The notes under the pieces are model-generated. The model saw nothing but the letters and a program-made list of their open reading frames with translations. It was not told where the DNA came from and did not search any database. From contig CAZJLP010000056.1 of the NCBI GenBank assembly GCA_964546955.1, positions 1 through 31,678 on the forward strand: DNA of 31,678 nucleotides. The letters are read 5' to 3'. This document shows positions 1 to 8,300 of the stretch, piece after piece (position 1 is the first letter of the stretch; every line of letters starts with the position of its first letter). The stretch comes from CAZJLP01 sp964546955. GTDB lineage: Bacteria; Verrucomicrobiota; Verrucomicrobiia; Opitutales; Opitutaceae. Made by a program: the position numbers and the translations under genes.

Positions 1-174
1 GATCGAGTAAACCGAGTTCATCACCACCCCAAAAGCGAAAGCGAGCAAAGCGAGCGACCAACCACTCTGGACTTCGGTCGCAGCCTTCACGCAGCCGCCG
101 ATCGCGACCAGTTGAAGAACAATAATCCCTCCATTCAAGCGGTTCGGGATCCGCATAGCCGAGGATTGAGTCAT
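1..174 (-). CDS. N-terminus of a membrane protein, possibly a fatty-acid-desaturase-like enzyme (partial)
   Basis: Reading leftward from an ATG at 172-174, the frame is open for 58 codons to the window edge, so only the N-terminus is visible. It starts MTQSSAMRIPNRLNGG, with a second possible ATG six codons in. Two hydrophobic stretches follow, IIVLQLVAIGG (about residues 17-27) and LALLAFAFGVVM (about 41-52), and the visible part ends NSVYSI. Membrane-bound desaturases commonly have an asparagine-serine-tyrosine stretch just before their first histidine box, so a desaturase is a reasonable guess, but no histidine box lies inside the window. It is divergent from the radical SAM/GH3 operon and shares its upstream region. 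The open frame and hydrophobic pattern are seen; the family is inference. Confidence 0.5.
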   Translation of the reverse strand, partial: MTQSSAMRIPNRLNGGIIVLQLVAIGGCVKAATEVQSGWSLALLAFAFGVVMNSVYSI

Positions 175-289
175 CGCTGCAACAAAAGCCAAACCATTTG
201 GAGTATAAATTCACCTTGTGCGTTCGATCTGCGACGTGATGATCCCCTGCGTGCCGACCGCGTCGATTCGTTTTTCCGAGGGCCGCCGA
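175..289. promoter_or_regulatory. Divergent intergenic region with a palindrome and a TATAAA box
   Basis: This 115-bp gap separates the leftward partial membrane gene from the rightward radical SAM operon, so it should carry both promoters. A palindrome, CCAAA-CCA-TTTGG at 189-201, lies directly next to TATAAA at 204-209. A -10 box there would put an operator-like palindrome in the spacer. No convincing -35 hexamer sits 16-18 bases upstream of it. The assignment as promoter plus operator is tentative. Confidence 0.3.
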
Positions 290-1666
290 ATGAAAGTGGC
301 TTTGATCTCGCCCAAAGGCCCCCTTTACCGGCACCGAGGCGGAATCTGGAAGAAATCCCTCCGCTACCAGCCCCTGACGCTCACCACCCTTGCCGCGCTG
401 GTACCGCCTGAACTGCCAACAGAGCTTCGGCTCATCGACGAAGGCATCGCGGATGTGCCGCTCGACCTCGATGCCGATCTGATTGGTCTCACCGTCATCA
501 CGGGAACCGCCATCCGCGCGTATGAGCTTGCGGACCATTTCCGAAAGCGCGGGATCACGGTGATATTGGGAGGCCCACACGTGACGCTTATACCCGAAGA
601 CGCGCAGCCTCATGCGGACGCGATCGTGGTGGGCTACGCCGAAGAATCGTGGCCTCAATTGCTGCGCGACTTCGCTGCGGGCGCGCTAGCGAGCCGTTAC
701 AACCAATTCCCCGGGCTCGAAATCGGCGGAAGACCTTTTCCCCGCCGGGACCTCTTGCCGAGCGCTCATTTTCTTACGAATAACGTTTTTGAGGCGACGC
801 GCGGCTGTGTCCACAGCTGCGACTTTTGCGTCGTGCCGACCGCGTGGGGTCGCAAGCCCTTTCAAAAGCCAGTCGTCGAAGTGATTGCCGACATCCGGCA
901 ACACGGCGCGCGCAAGCTGATCTTCATCGATCTCAACCTCGTCGCGCACCGGGGCTATGCGCTGGAGCTCTTCAAAGCGTTGATTCCACTGAAGGTGGAA
1001 TGGTACGGCTTGGCTACCGTGCTCCTGGCGAGCGACCCAGAACTGCTAGAGCTGTGTAGCCGCAGCGGGTGCCGAGGCCTTCTCATGGGACTGGAATCGA
1101 TTTCACCCGCCAATCTCCGGCAAAATCACAAGAGCTTCAACTCGCCGGAAAACTACGGCCTCGTCGTTCAGCGCCTGCACGAACACGGAATCGCCCTCCA
1201 GGGATGTTTTGTCTTCGGTTTGGATGAGGACGAACCGGACGTCTTCCTAAAAACCGCCGAGTTCGCAGTCGCGGCTCAGATCGACCTGCCCCGCTTCGCC
1301 GTCGTGACTCCTTTTCCCAACACAGCGTTGTACAAACGGCTCGAAGCGGAGGGACGCATCCTGACAAAAAACTGGGAGTTATACGACGCGCAGCATGTTG
1401 TCTTTCGCCCGGCCCGCATGTCGGTCCAACAACTTCAAGAAGGGGTGGAAGCCGCGTGGAAATATGCCTACCGCTTTTCGTCGATCGCGCGCCGCATCCG
1501 CCGCTCCCCCGCCCCCTGGACGGTCAAACTCGGCACGAACCTGGGTTATCGCTTTTACGCACACAACCTGAGTCGTTTTTATAACTGCGATTGGATTATC
1601 GGCCGAGCGCCATCGGGCCAACCCGAGCCGTCGGCCGAACAGGCGGTGGCGAGTCCCACGCGATGA
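290..1666 (+). CDS. B12-binding-domain radical SAM protein (first of a tandem pair)
   Basis: 458-residue protein. The N-terminal part (about residues 1-135) has the Rossmann-like pattern of a cobalamin-binding domain, with VILGGPHVTL near residue 91. The radical SAM core follows, with the CX3CX2C iron-sulfur motif CVHSCDFC (Cys173, Cys177, Cys180). The family uses a [4Fe-4S] cluster and S-adenosylmethionine to make a 5'-deoxyadenosyl radical, often with cobalamin, for methylation or ring chemistry on unactivated carbon. The substrate cannot be read from the sequence. I chose the ATG at 290 because the protein then starts MKVALISPKG, the usual start of this family; a GAGG stretch lies just upstream. 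Its stop overlaps the next start in ATGA. It is clearly similar to the next gene along its whole length. Confidence 0.9.
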   Translation: MKVALISPKGPLYRHRGGIWKKSLRYQPLTLTTLAALVPPELPTELRLIDEGIADVPLDLDADLIGLTVITGTAIRAYELADHFRKRGITVILGGPHVTLIPEDAQPHADAIVVGYAEESWPQLLRDFAAGALASRYNQFPGLEIGGRPFPRRDLLPSAHFLTNNVFEATRGCVHSCDFCVVPTAWGRKPFQKPVVEVIADIRQHGARKLIFIDLNLVAHRGYALELFKALIPLKVEWYGLATVLLASDPELLELCSRSGCRGLLMGLESISPANLRQNHKSFNSPENYGLVVQRLHEHGIALQGCFVFGLDEDEPDVFLKTAEFAVAAQIDLPRFAVVTPFPNTALYKRLEAEGRILTKNWELYDAQHVVFRPARMSVQQLQEGVEAAWKYAYRFSSIARRIRRSPAPWTVKLGTNLGYRFYAHNLSRFYNCDWIIGRAPSGQPEPSAEQAVASPTR

Positions 1667-3021
1667 AAATCACGATCGTGCATCCCTGCATCGGGCGACA
1701 TGCAGGCGATCGGAGTTATATTCGCACCTGGCAGATGGAGCCTTTGCCGGCGGCAACACTGGCCGGGCTGACTCCGGAGGAGGTCGAAGTTCGGTTTTAC
1801 GACGACCGCATGGAGACAATCCCTTTCGACGAAAAGACGGACCTCGTGGCGATCAGCGTCGAGACCTATACCGCAAAGCGTGCCTACCAGATCGCGAGCG
1901 AATACCGGAAAAGGCGAGTCCCCGTCGTGATGGGAGGCTTTCACGCCTCGCTTTGCCCGGATGAAGTGGCGAAGCATGCCGAGGCCGTCGTATGCGGCGA
2001 AGCGGAAACGCTCTGGCCTGGGGTGGTCGACGATGCCCGTCACGGCCGCCTGGAAAAATTTTATCGCCAGGGAGAGCGCCCCTCCTTGTCGGGCTTGCGG
2101 CCGAACCGCGCCATTTTCGAGGGGAAACGTTATCTGCCGGTCGGTTTGGTCGAGGCGGGGCGCGGTTGTCATTTCAAGTGCGAGTTTTGCGCCGTCCAGA
2201 CCGTCTTTTCCTCGTCGCAGACTCGCCGCCCGTATGACGAAATCCTGGCCGAACTCGCGCCGCTGAAGAACAAGCGAAAATTGTTTTTCTTCGTCGATGA
2301 CAACATCACATCGAATCTCGCGCAGGCCAAAGAATTCTTCCGTGCCCTCATTCCCCTGCGGATAAAGTGGGTAAGCCAATCCAGCATCAACGCGGCCCAC
2401 GACGACGAATTTCTCGACCTGCTGGTGCGCAGCGGTTGCCAGGGAGTGCTGATCGGCTTCGAAAGCCTGAATCCCGCCAACCTTCATGCGATGAACAAAA
2501 CGTTCAATTCGGCGCGGGGTGGATTTCCGCAGGCGTTGGCTAACCTCCGCCGACATCGCATCCGCGTGTATGGCACTTTCATCTTTGGCTATGACGGCGA
2601 CACGCCCGACAGTTTTGAACCGACGGTGCGCTTCGCGCAGGATCACGCCCTTTACATCGCCGCCTTCAACCATCTGACGCCCTTTCCGGGCACACCCCTC
2701 TATCAACGGCTGCGAAACGAAGGACGCCTGTTGTACGAGTCCTGGTGGCTCGACGAGCGTTACAGTTATAACCGAATTCCTTTCCAGCCACGAGGCATGA
2801 CCCCGGAGCAGCTTCGCGTCAGCTGTCTTTCTGCCCGCCGACAATTTTACTCCTGGCCCAGCATCGTCCGACGCGGGTTCGACGAAGTAAATCGAAGCAA
2901 CGGCTTTATGTGGCGAAATTTTTACCTGATCAATGCGATGCATCGCACCGATGTCAGTCAACGCGACCATTACCCGCTGGGAGACGAGTCATGGCAGGGC
3001 CCGCTGCTCACGGCGAATTGA
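1663..3021 (+). CDS. B12-binding-domain radical SAM protein (second of a tandem pair)
   Basis: 452-residue protein starting MKITIVHPCI, with the ATG at 1663 overlapping the previous stop (ATGA), so translation is probably coupled. The cobalamin-binding-type N-domain runs to about residue 130 (VVMGGFHASL near residue 88). The radical SAM cluster motif is CHFKCEFC (Cys169, Cys173, Cys176). Later shared landmarks with the first copy are FFRALIPLRIKW, SGCQGVLIGFESLNPANL and TPFPGTPLYQRL. This makes the two genes ancient tandem paralogues rather than a recent duplication, because the domains between landmarks have diverged. Two such enzymes in one operon suggest two successive radical steps, or two related substrates, in one pathway. 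No substrate is known. Confidence 0.9.
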   Translation: MKITIVHPCIGRHAGDRSYIRTWQMEPLPAATLAGLTPEEVEVRFYDDRMETIPFDEKTDLVAISVETYTAKRAYQIASEYRKRRVPVVMGGFHASLCPDEVAKHAEAVVCGEAETLWPGVVDDARHGRLEKFYRQGERPSLSGLRPNRAIFEGKRYLPVGLVEAGRGCHFKCEFCAVQTVFSSSQTRRPYDEILAELAPLKNKRKLFFFVDDNITSNLAQAKEFFRALIPLRIKWVSQSSINAAHDDEFLDLLVRSGCQGVLIGFESLNPANLHAMNKTFNSARGGFPQALANLRRHRIRVYGTFIFGYDGDTPDSFEPTVRFAQDHALYIAAFNHLTPFPGTPLYQRLRNEGRLLYESWWLDERYSYNRIPFQPRGMTPEQLRVSCLSARRQFYSWPSIVRRGFDEVNRSNGFMWRNFYLINAMHRTDVSQRDHYPLGDESWQGPLLTAN

Positions 3022-4136
3022 CCGTCACCCCTCCGCGACCGGTTCGCTTCGCGCTGGCCCGTCCAGAGATGGACTGCTCGATCCGCAGCTTGCTGCGGGA
3101 CAACCCCCTGGGAGGCGCGATCCAGGTCTCGTTTGAACGCGAACCTGATTATTTTCACGGCGAGAACATCGTGGGAATCGACCGCACGGTGATCGCGATG
3201 CAGAACGAAACCGTCGTTTGCATGGGCAAATGTTCAACGCACGACCGATGGGTGAACGGCCGGGTCTTGCCGGTAGGATATTTGGGCGAATTGAGGCTGG
3301 ATCGACGAGCGCAGGGGCGCTTCGACATCCTTCGCGCCGGGTACGACTTCTTTCGCGCCACACAATCGGAAAATCCAGCGGCTTGTTATTTCACCAGTAT
3401 TGCGACCGACAATCTGCGCGCGCGCAGCCTGCTAGAACGGGGAGCGCGCGGATTGCCGCGGTATCGTTTCTTGACTGACTTTGTCACGCTGTTGATCCCG
3501 GTTCGCCGGAGGAGCCCGGCTTCCCTGCCGCACGGTTTGTGTCTCGCCTCCGGCAAGGATGTTCCCATCGAGCGTTTGGTCGCCTTTCTCAACGAGCAGG
3601 GCTCGCGGCACCTCTTGGCCACGGCGTGGAGTCCGGAGGTGTTGCTCGGCCTCGCCCGACACGGACTTCCGTCCGAGCGCATCGCAGTGATGCTCCACGG
3701 CAGCCGAATTGTCGCCTGCACTGGCGTATGGGACCAACGGTCCTTTCGCCAGACGGTGGTGCGGGGATATCGCCCTCTCCTCGCTCGTATCAGACCACTG
3801 CTAAATGTGGTCGCGCAACTGACCCGCACGGCGCGCCTGCCCGCGGTCGGCACGGTTGTACCGCAAGCTTTTCTCTCCCCTTTTGCCTGCGAGCCGGGCT
3901 TTGAAACAGCGATCCCCCCATTGATCGAGGCAGCCTTTGCCCTCGCGTCACCTCTCGGAGCCGAGCTGGTGACCTTGGGCTTGAACGCGTTGGATCCCCG
4001 ACTGAAGTTGATTCGGCGACGGTATCGCCCTCGCGAATACCAGACGCGGCTCTATCAGGTTGGATGGGCCGAGACCTCCTCCACAGCACTCTTGCCGCCC
4101 GGCGGGCCTTACTTCCCGGAAATCTCGTTGTTATGA
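2991..4136 (+). CDS. GNAT-type acyltransferase-like protein, possibly two-domain
   Basis: 381-residue protein. The first half has GNAT features: a beta4/helix-3-like segment VGYLGELRLDRRAQGRF (about residues 95-111) and the helix-4 pattern TDNLRARSLLERG (about 139-151). The acetyl-CoA pyrophosphate loop (Q/R-x-x-G-x-G/A) is degenerate: QGRF replaces the glycine-rich turn. The last 90 residues (AELVTLGLNALDPRLKLIRR) look like a second GNAT half. It may transfer an acyl or aminoacyl group in the pathway. The ATG at 2991 has a GGAGA eight bases upstream and overlaps the previous gene by 31 bases; an alternative TTG at 3018 would overlap in TTGA. Its stop overlaps the next gene in ATGA. Confidence 0.75.
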   Translation: MAGPAAHGELTVTPPRPVRFALARPEMDCSIRSLLRDNPLGGAIQVSFEREPDYFHGENIVGIDRTVIAMQNETVVCMGKCSTHDRWVNGRVLPVGYLGELRLDRRAQGRFDILRAGYDFFRATQSENPAACYFTSIATDNLRARSLLERGARGLPRYRFLTDFVTLLIPVRRRSPASLPHGLCLASGKDVPIERLVAFLNEQGSRHLLATAWSPEVLLGLARHGLPSERIAVMLHGSRIVACTGVWDQRSFRQTVVRGYRPLLARIRPLLNVVAQLTRTARLPAVGTVVPQAFLSPFACEPGFETAIPPLIEAAFALASPLGAELVTLGLNALDPRLKLIRRRYRPREYQTRLYQVGWAETSSTALLPPGGPYFPEISLL

Positions 4137-4852
4137 TCGCTGATTCTCGAGCCGAGACCTGCGTCGCGCTGGAGCGGGCGGACCTCACGATGACTGTCCG
4201 CGACGAGCTGCTCGCGTTACTTAGCCTGCATTTTGACGGCGTGTCCGCGGAACAGTTCGAGCACGACCTCCAGGAAAAAAATTGGGTTATCCTGCTTCGA
4301 CGCTCCGATCGGCTCGTCGGATTCACCACCCTCCTCGCCACGACATCGCAATCGGCCGGTAGCTCAATCACGGTCATCTATTCCGGCGACACCATCGTCG
4401 CGCCGGAAGCCTGGGATTCCACCGCGCTTGCCCGGACCTGGATTCACACCGTCAACCGTATTCGAGCGCCGTGGCCGGGCCGCCGCTGCTACTGGTTGCT
4501 TCTGTCCTCGGGTTTTCGCACTTACCGTTTTCTGCCGGTGTTCTGGCGGGAGTTCTATCCGCGATTTGACGCGCCGATGCCCCGGGCGACGGAAACCCTT
4601 CTCGCGCAGCTGGCGCGCGAACGATACGGGGATCAGTTCGACGCCCGCACTGGCCTCGTTCGTCTCCATCATCCTCAACGCCTGAAAGGACGACTGCGTG
4701 ATGTTCCACCCGAGCGCACTGCTAATCCTCACATCGCGTTTTTTCTCGAGCGAAACCCGTTCCATTTCGCTGGCGACGAGCTGGTGTGTCTGACCGAGAT
4801 CGCCGAGTACAATTTGACACGCGCCGGGCAACGCATGGTCGCTCGAGGATGA
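4133..4852 (+). CDS. Conserved GNAT-like protein of unknown function
   Basis: 239-residue protein; the ATG at 4133 overlaps the previous stop (ATGA) and its own stop overlaps the GH3 start in the same way. Visible features are NWVILLRRSDRLVGFTTLL (about residues 44-62), then YSGDTIVAPEAW, and an aromatic-rich stretch around RCYWLLLSSGFRTYRFLPVF. The C-terminus has ERNPFHFAGDELVCL. The alternation of beta strands and the hydrophobic-GF-T pattern in the first strand pair resemble a GNAT fold, but I see no clear acetyl-CoA loop. I know the pattern as a conserved hypothetical family, not as a characterised enzyme. The position between the GNAT and GH3 genes implies a role in the same pathway. Confidence 0.7.
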   Translation: MIADSRAETCVALERADLTMTVRDELLALLSLHFDGVSAEQFEHDLQEKNWVILLRRSDRLVGFTTLLATTSQSAGSSITVIYSGDTIVAPEAWDSTALARTWIHTVNRIRAPWPGRRCYWLLLSSGFRTYRFLPVFWREFYPRFDAPMPRATETLLAQLARERYGDQFDARTGLVRLHHPQRLKGRLRDVPPERTANPHIAFFLERNPFHFAGDELVCLTEIAEYNLTRAGQRMVARG

Positions 4853-6474
4853 AACTAAGCGCTACATTGGCCAATGGAGCCTGGCTCGCTTTCTCCCTCG
4901 CCTCTTGGGAGCGGTTTCGCCGAGCTCTCGTCGCCCCGGAGTATACTCAACTCCGGCAGTTGCGTGGATTGCTGACGCGAGACGCAAACTGCGCTTACGG
5001 CCGCCGCCATGGATTCCGCGACCTCCGGACCTATGCCGAGTTTGCCCGACGGGTGCCGATCGTCACCTGTGACGATCTTCTGCCGTGGATCGAACGAATC
5101 AAACGCGGTGAGCAGAACGTCCTCTGCTCCGACCGCGTCACCCATCTCGTCCCGACCGGAGGATCGACCGGAGGCCGGAAACTCATCCCCTTTACCCGCG
5201 GCCTACAGGCGCAGTTCGATGCGGCCGTCGCTCCTTGGATGGTCGACCTCTGTCGGACCCATCCCTCGATTTCGCTGGGGCCGGCATATTGGTCGGTCAG
5301 CCCCGCGACGCGAGTACCGCAAACAGAGGCCTCTGCGCTCCCGATCGGCTTCGAGGACGACACGGCTTATCTTGGAGGCGCGAAACGCATCCTCGTCACC
5401 GCGGCAATGGCGGCGCCCTCGTCCCTGCGCGAGGTTGGGAACCTCGATCACTTCCGACGTCTCGCCTTGCTTCACCTACTGCGTTGTGAAGACTTGAGAC
5501 TCATCTCTGTTTGGCATCCGTCGTTTCTCGGCCTTCTCCTCACCACGCTGACGACCCACTGGGACAGCCTTGTCGCGACGCTTAAGTCCGGAGGCTGCGG
5601 AGACATTCCCGGCCTGTCTCCGCAGACCGCGGCGCGAATCGCGATCCGTCCGCACCCACGCCGCGCCGTGCACCTCGCTTCGGTCGGACCTTCTCACCTT
5701 CAAACCATCTGGCCTAAACTTCGCGTGGTCAGCTGCTGGGGCGATGCTCATGCCGGCCTCGCTCTCGGCCAGCTGGCTCGACGTTTACCCCACGTCGCCA
5801 TTCAGCCGAAAGGACTGCTCGCGACGGAAGGCGTCATAACGATTCCTTTTCGCGAAATGCATCCGGCGGCCCTGACCTCGCACTTCTTCGAATTTGTGGA
5901 CGAGGATGGCAGGGTATGCCTCTTGCACGAATTAGAAACTTCCCGGGTTTACGAGGTCCTGCTGACAACTGCCGGCGGCCTGTGGCGGTATCGAATCGGC
6001 GACCGAGTGAAAGTTGACGGTTTCGTCGGCGCCACGCCCTCACTGCGCTTCGTCGGAAGGACGGAAGGGGGGAGCGATCGCTTCGGCGAGAAACTGACGG
6101 AAGCGTTCGTCGCGGATGTGTTCCGCCAACTATGGAGCGGGCAGACGAAAACGCCGCGATTTGCGATGCTTGCACCAGAGGAACATCAGGAAGACCGCTG
6201 GCGATACACACTCTACGTGGAAGGACCCGTCTCGCGGGACTTGGCCGAACGCCTGGATAAACAGCTCTGCGCCAATCCCCAATACGCTTATTGCCGTGCA
6301 CTCGGCCAGTTGGACCCAGCGGCTCTTTTCACCGTTGATGAAGGCGCCGATGCTGTCTTCCTCCACGCTGAAGTCGAACGGGGTAGATGCCTCGGTGAAA
6401 TTAAACCGACGGCTCTTTCAACAGCCTCGAACTGGTCGGAACGCTTTTCAAACCACGCCTCTACAAACCCTTGA
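4849..6474 (+). CDS. GH3-family acyl-adenylate / acyl-acid amido synthetase
   Basis: 541-residue protein. GH3 enzymes, first known from plant auxin and jasmonate conjugation, activate a carboxylic acid with ATP and join it to an amino acid. The phosphate-binding motif TGGSTGGRKLIPFT is at about residues 103-116. A C-terminal hinge region reads LWRYRIGDRVKV, and the conserved GEKLTEAFV follows. The length fits bacterial GH3 members. The start is the ATG at 4849, overlapping the preceding stop in ATGA. It is the last gene of the five-gene coupled operon. With two radical SAM enzymes and GNAT-like partners it probably performs the activation or ligation step. The acid and amine substrates are unknown. 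Confidence 0.9.
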   Translation: MKLSATLANGAWLAFSLASWERFRRALVAPEYTQLRQLRGLLTRDANCAYGRRHGFRDLRTYAEFARRVPIVTCDDLLPWIERIKRGEQNVLCSDRVTHLVPTGGSTGGRKLIPFTRGLQAQFDAAVAPWMVDLCRTHPSISLGPAYWSVSPATRVPQTEASALPIGFEDDTAYLGGAKRILVTAAMAAPSSLREVGNLDHFRRLALLHLLRCEDLRLISVWHPSFLGLLLTTLTTHWDSLVATLKSGGCGDIPGLSPQTAARIAIRPHPRRAVHLASVGPSHLQTIWPKLRVVSCWGDAHAGLALGQLARRLPHVAIQPKGLLATEGVITIPFREMHPAALTSHFFEFVDEDGRVCLLHELETSRVYEVLLTTAGGLWRYRIGDRVKVDGFVGATPSLRFVGRTEGGSDRFGEKLTEAFVADVFRQLWSGQTKTPRFAMLAPEEHQEDRWRYTLYVEGPVSRDLAERLDKQLCANPQYAYCRALGQLDPAALFTVDEGADAVFLHAEVERGRCLGEIKPTALSTASNWSERFSNHASTNP

Positions 6475-6577
6475 AACATAAAGCGTCCCTGGCCCGCCTT
6501 GGTTTCATCCTTTGCTCGGGAAGGAAAGGCTTCCATTCCGCCGGTCCCCCTACGGGCACCGAGCTCCCTGGCGCGCC

Positions 6578-7177
6578 CTAACGCACGTCTTCCAGCCACA
6601 ATACTTCGCACGCGCCTTTGCCGCCGTCGGTTCGAGTGAGGGAGCTTCGCCAAACGTAGCCGTTGTGACCATCGACCTGGACAAGGTAGCCGGCGAGGTG
6701 GACCAATTCATCGGGCCTCTTCGCTCGCAAGCGATCGAGCACGGACGAATCGCGTGGGATGACATGGATGTTCGCCACGCAAGCCTGCAATTTCTGCGCA
6801 TCGTAGCGCTGATCTGTCTCCCATTGGATATAGCGCCAGCTGTGGTCCCATTTGAACTCTTTCCAATGAGAAGCCATCCAGCCCCAGGCCACCGCGATGT
6901 CGATCGGCGACAGCGGCGCTTCGCGATCGGTGTATGCTTTTCTAGAAATCAGCGTCACAGTAGCCTCGAACTTGGCCAAGGCCGCGACGGTGGACCCATT
7001 GCGGCGCCAGGACGGAACGCGGCAGGCAGATTGGCGCGGCTCCGACGCGGCCGAGCCCAGGCGAGACACCGACAGCGGCGGCGGCAGAGTTCCCTCGAAA
7101 CGAGGCCGATGCTGCTGCCAGCGGGCGAAAGAAATCCCAGCGCCCACCAGTAGTAAAATTACGAAAAGCGATTTCAC
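6578..7177 (-). CDS. Membrane-anchored protein of unknown function
   Basis: 199-residue protein starting VKSLFVILLLVGAG, with one N-terminal hydrophobic segment (signal anchor or signal peptide) and the rest predicted outside the cytoplasm. I chose the GTG at 7177 because AGGA sits six bases upstream; a longer start at 7210 adds 11 polar residues before the membrane segment. The C-terminal half is tryptophan-rich (AWGWMASHWKEF, DHSWRYIQW). It ends with LVHLAGYLVQVDG, WRSSLTRTDGGKGACE and VLWLEDV, a pattern I know from a conserved uncharacterised family. It converges on the GH3 gene with a 103-bp gap in which I see no clear terminator. A long opposite-strand frame also covers it but has no recognisable protein pattern. 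Confidence 0.7.
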   Translation of the reverse strand: MKSLFVILLLVGAGISFARWQQHRPRFEGTLPPPLSVSRLGSAASEPRQSACRVPSWRRNGSTVAALAKFEATVTLISRKAYTDREAPLSPIDIAVAWGWMASHWKEFKWDHSWRYIQWETDQRYDAQKLQACVANIHVIPRDSSVLDRLRAKRPDELVHLAGYLVQVDGHNGYVWRSSLTRTDGGKGACEVLWLEDVR

Positions 7178-7390
7178 GCGCGTCCTGTCTGTTCGATTCA
7201 ACAGCGTCACAGCGTCCCCGAAGGTGGAGAGAAAACTCGCCTTGATCCTTTTCCAGAACCCACCGCGCCGGCCCCCCTCTAACCCCCTCGTAAAACGAAA
7301 GTAATCCCGTTCGACCCACGTCGCCCGGGCAATGTTGCTATCGACAATTTGCCCAAATTCCCCTGTGATTTATCCCTCCATCTCGCTAAC

Positions 7391-8284
7391 ATGAAACACA
7401 TTGCCAGCTTCGCTCTCGCCTCGCTCTTCGTACTGTCTACGTCCGCACTCCTCGCCCAACGGGTCGCGACGCCCGAACCCGAGGCCGCAGCGGAGAAGGC
7501 TTTGCCCAGCATCCCAGGGGTCACATTTATCCAGGGTCCGTCCAAGGTAAAATTGGGCTCCGTGGCCGAAATCAACCTGCCCAAAGGCTATTCGTTTGTC
7601 GGACCCGAGTCCCTCGACAAGTTTTTTGAAGCCACGCAAAACTTTCGCTCGGGAGACGAAGTCGGCGTGGTGATCGCGAAAGCGGGCGCGATGTACTTCC
7701 GGTATGAGGATGTTGGTTACGTCAAAGACGACGACAAAAAAGAACTCGATGCGGACAAGCTCTACAAGACGATGGAGGAAGGCCAGGAATCCTCGAACGC
7801 CGAGCGCAAGAAACGCGGCTGGGACCAGATGAAGCTCGAGGGTTGGGCGCGGAAGCCTTACTACGACGAAAAGACGAACCACCTCAAATGGGCCTTCAAA
7901 ATTTCGTCATCGGAGGACAAACATCAGTCCATTTGGACGAACGAGCACGTGCGTCTTCTCGGCCGCGGCGGCGTGATGAAAATCACTCTCGCGAGCGACT
8001 TGGGCTCTTTTCCCGCCATGTCCGCCGAAGCCGATCAACTCCTGACCGGCTTCAGTTATCTTCAGGGTCAAAAATACGCCGAGTTTCGCCAGGGCGATAA
8101 AGTTGCGCAGTATGGTTTGGCGGCGCTCGTAGTCGGCGGGGCGGGCGTGGCCGCGGCGAAGATGGGGCTTTTCGCGAAACTGGGCGTGTGGATCGCCAAG
8201 CTGGGGAAGCTGGCCGTGGTCGGGGCCATCGCCATCGTCGCCATCATCGCCAAGTTCTTCAAAAAACTCACCGGACGCGAATAG
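7391..8284 (+). CDS. DUF2167-family exported membrane protein
   Basis: 297-residue protein. The N-terminus MKHIASFALASLFVLSTSAL is a signal peptide, probably cut after LLAQ. The middle part has the DUF2167 hallmarks: GPSKVKLGSVAEINLPKGY near residue 38, VGVVIA and EDVGYVKDDD, then GWARKPYYDEKTNHLKWAF. The C-terminus has a hydrophobic segment YGLAALVVGGAGVAAAKMG, then LAVVGAIAIVAIIAKFF and a basic KKLTGRE tail, so it is probably anchored at its C-terminus. The function of the family is unknown. I took the ATG at 7391, where the signal peptide begins; no strong ribosome-binding site is visible. It is followed after 16 bases by another membrane-protein gene, so they are probably co-transcribed. 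Confidence 0.88.
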   Translation: MKHIASFALASLFVLSTSALLAQRVATPEPEAAAEKALPSIPGVTFIQGPSKVKLGSVAEINLPKGYSFVGPESLDKFFEATQNFRSGDEVGVVIAKAGAMYFRYEDVGYVKDDDKKELDADKLYKTMEEGQESSNAERKKRGWDQMKLEGWARKPYYDEKTNHLKWAFKISSSEDKHQSIWTNEHVRLLGRGGVMKITLASDLGSFPAMSAEADQLLTGFSYLQGQKYAEFRQGDKVAQYGLAALVVGGAGVAAAKMGLFAKLGVWIAKLGKLAVVGAIAIVAIIAKFFKKLTGRE

Positions 8285-8300
8285 TCGTTTCCCCTGCTGA

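Noticed and set aside
1579..2970. Leftward 463-codon frame opposite the second radical SAM gene
   Set aside because: No recognisable motif; it is the antisense of a clear radical SAM gene in a high-GC genome where such frames are common.
3386..3853. Leftward 155-codon frame
   Set aside because: Antisense of the GNAT gene; no motif.
6512..7153. Rightward 213-codon frame
   Set aside because: Opposite a leftward frame that has a membrane anchor, a ribosome-binding site and a conserved-looking C-terminus.
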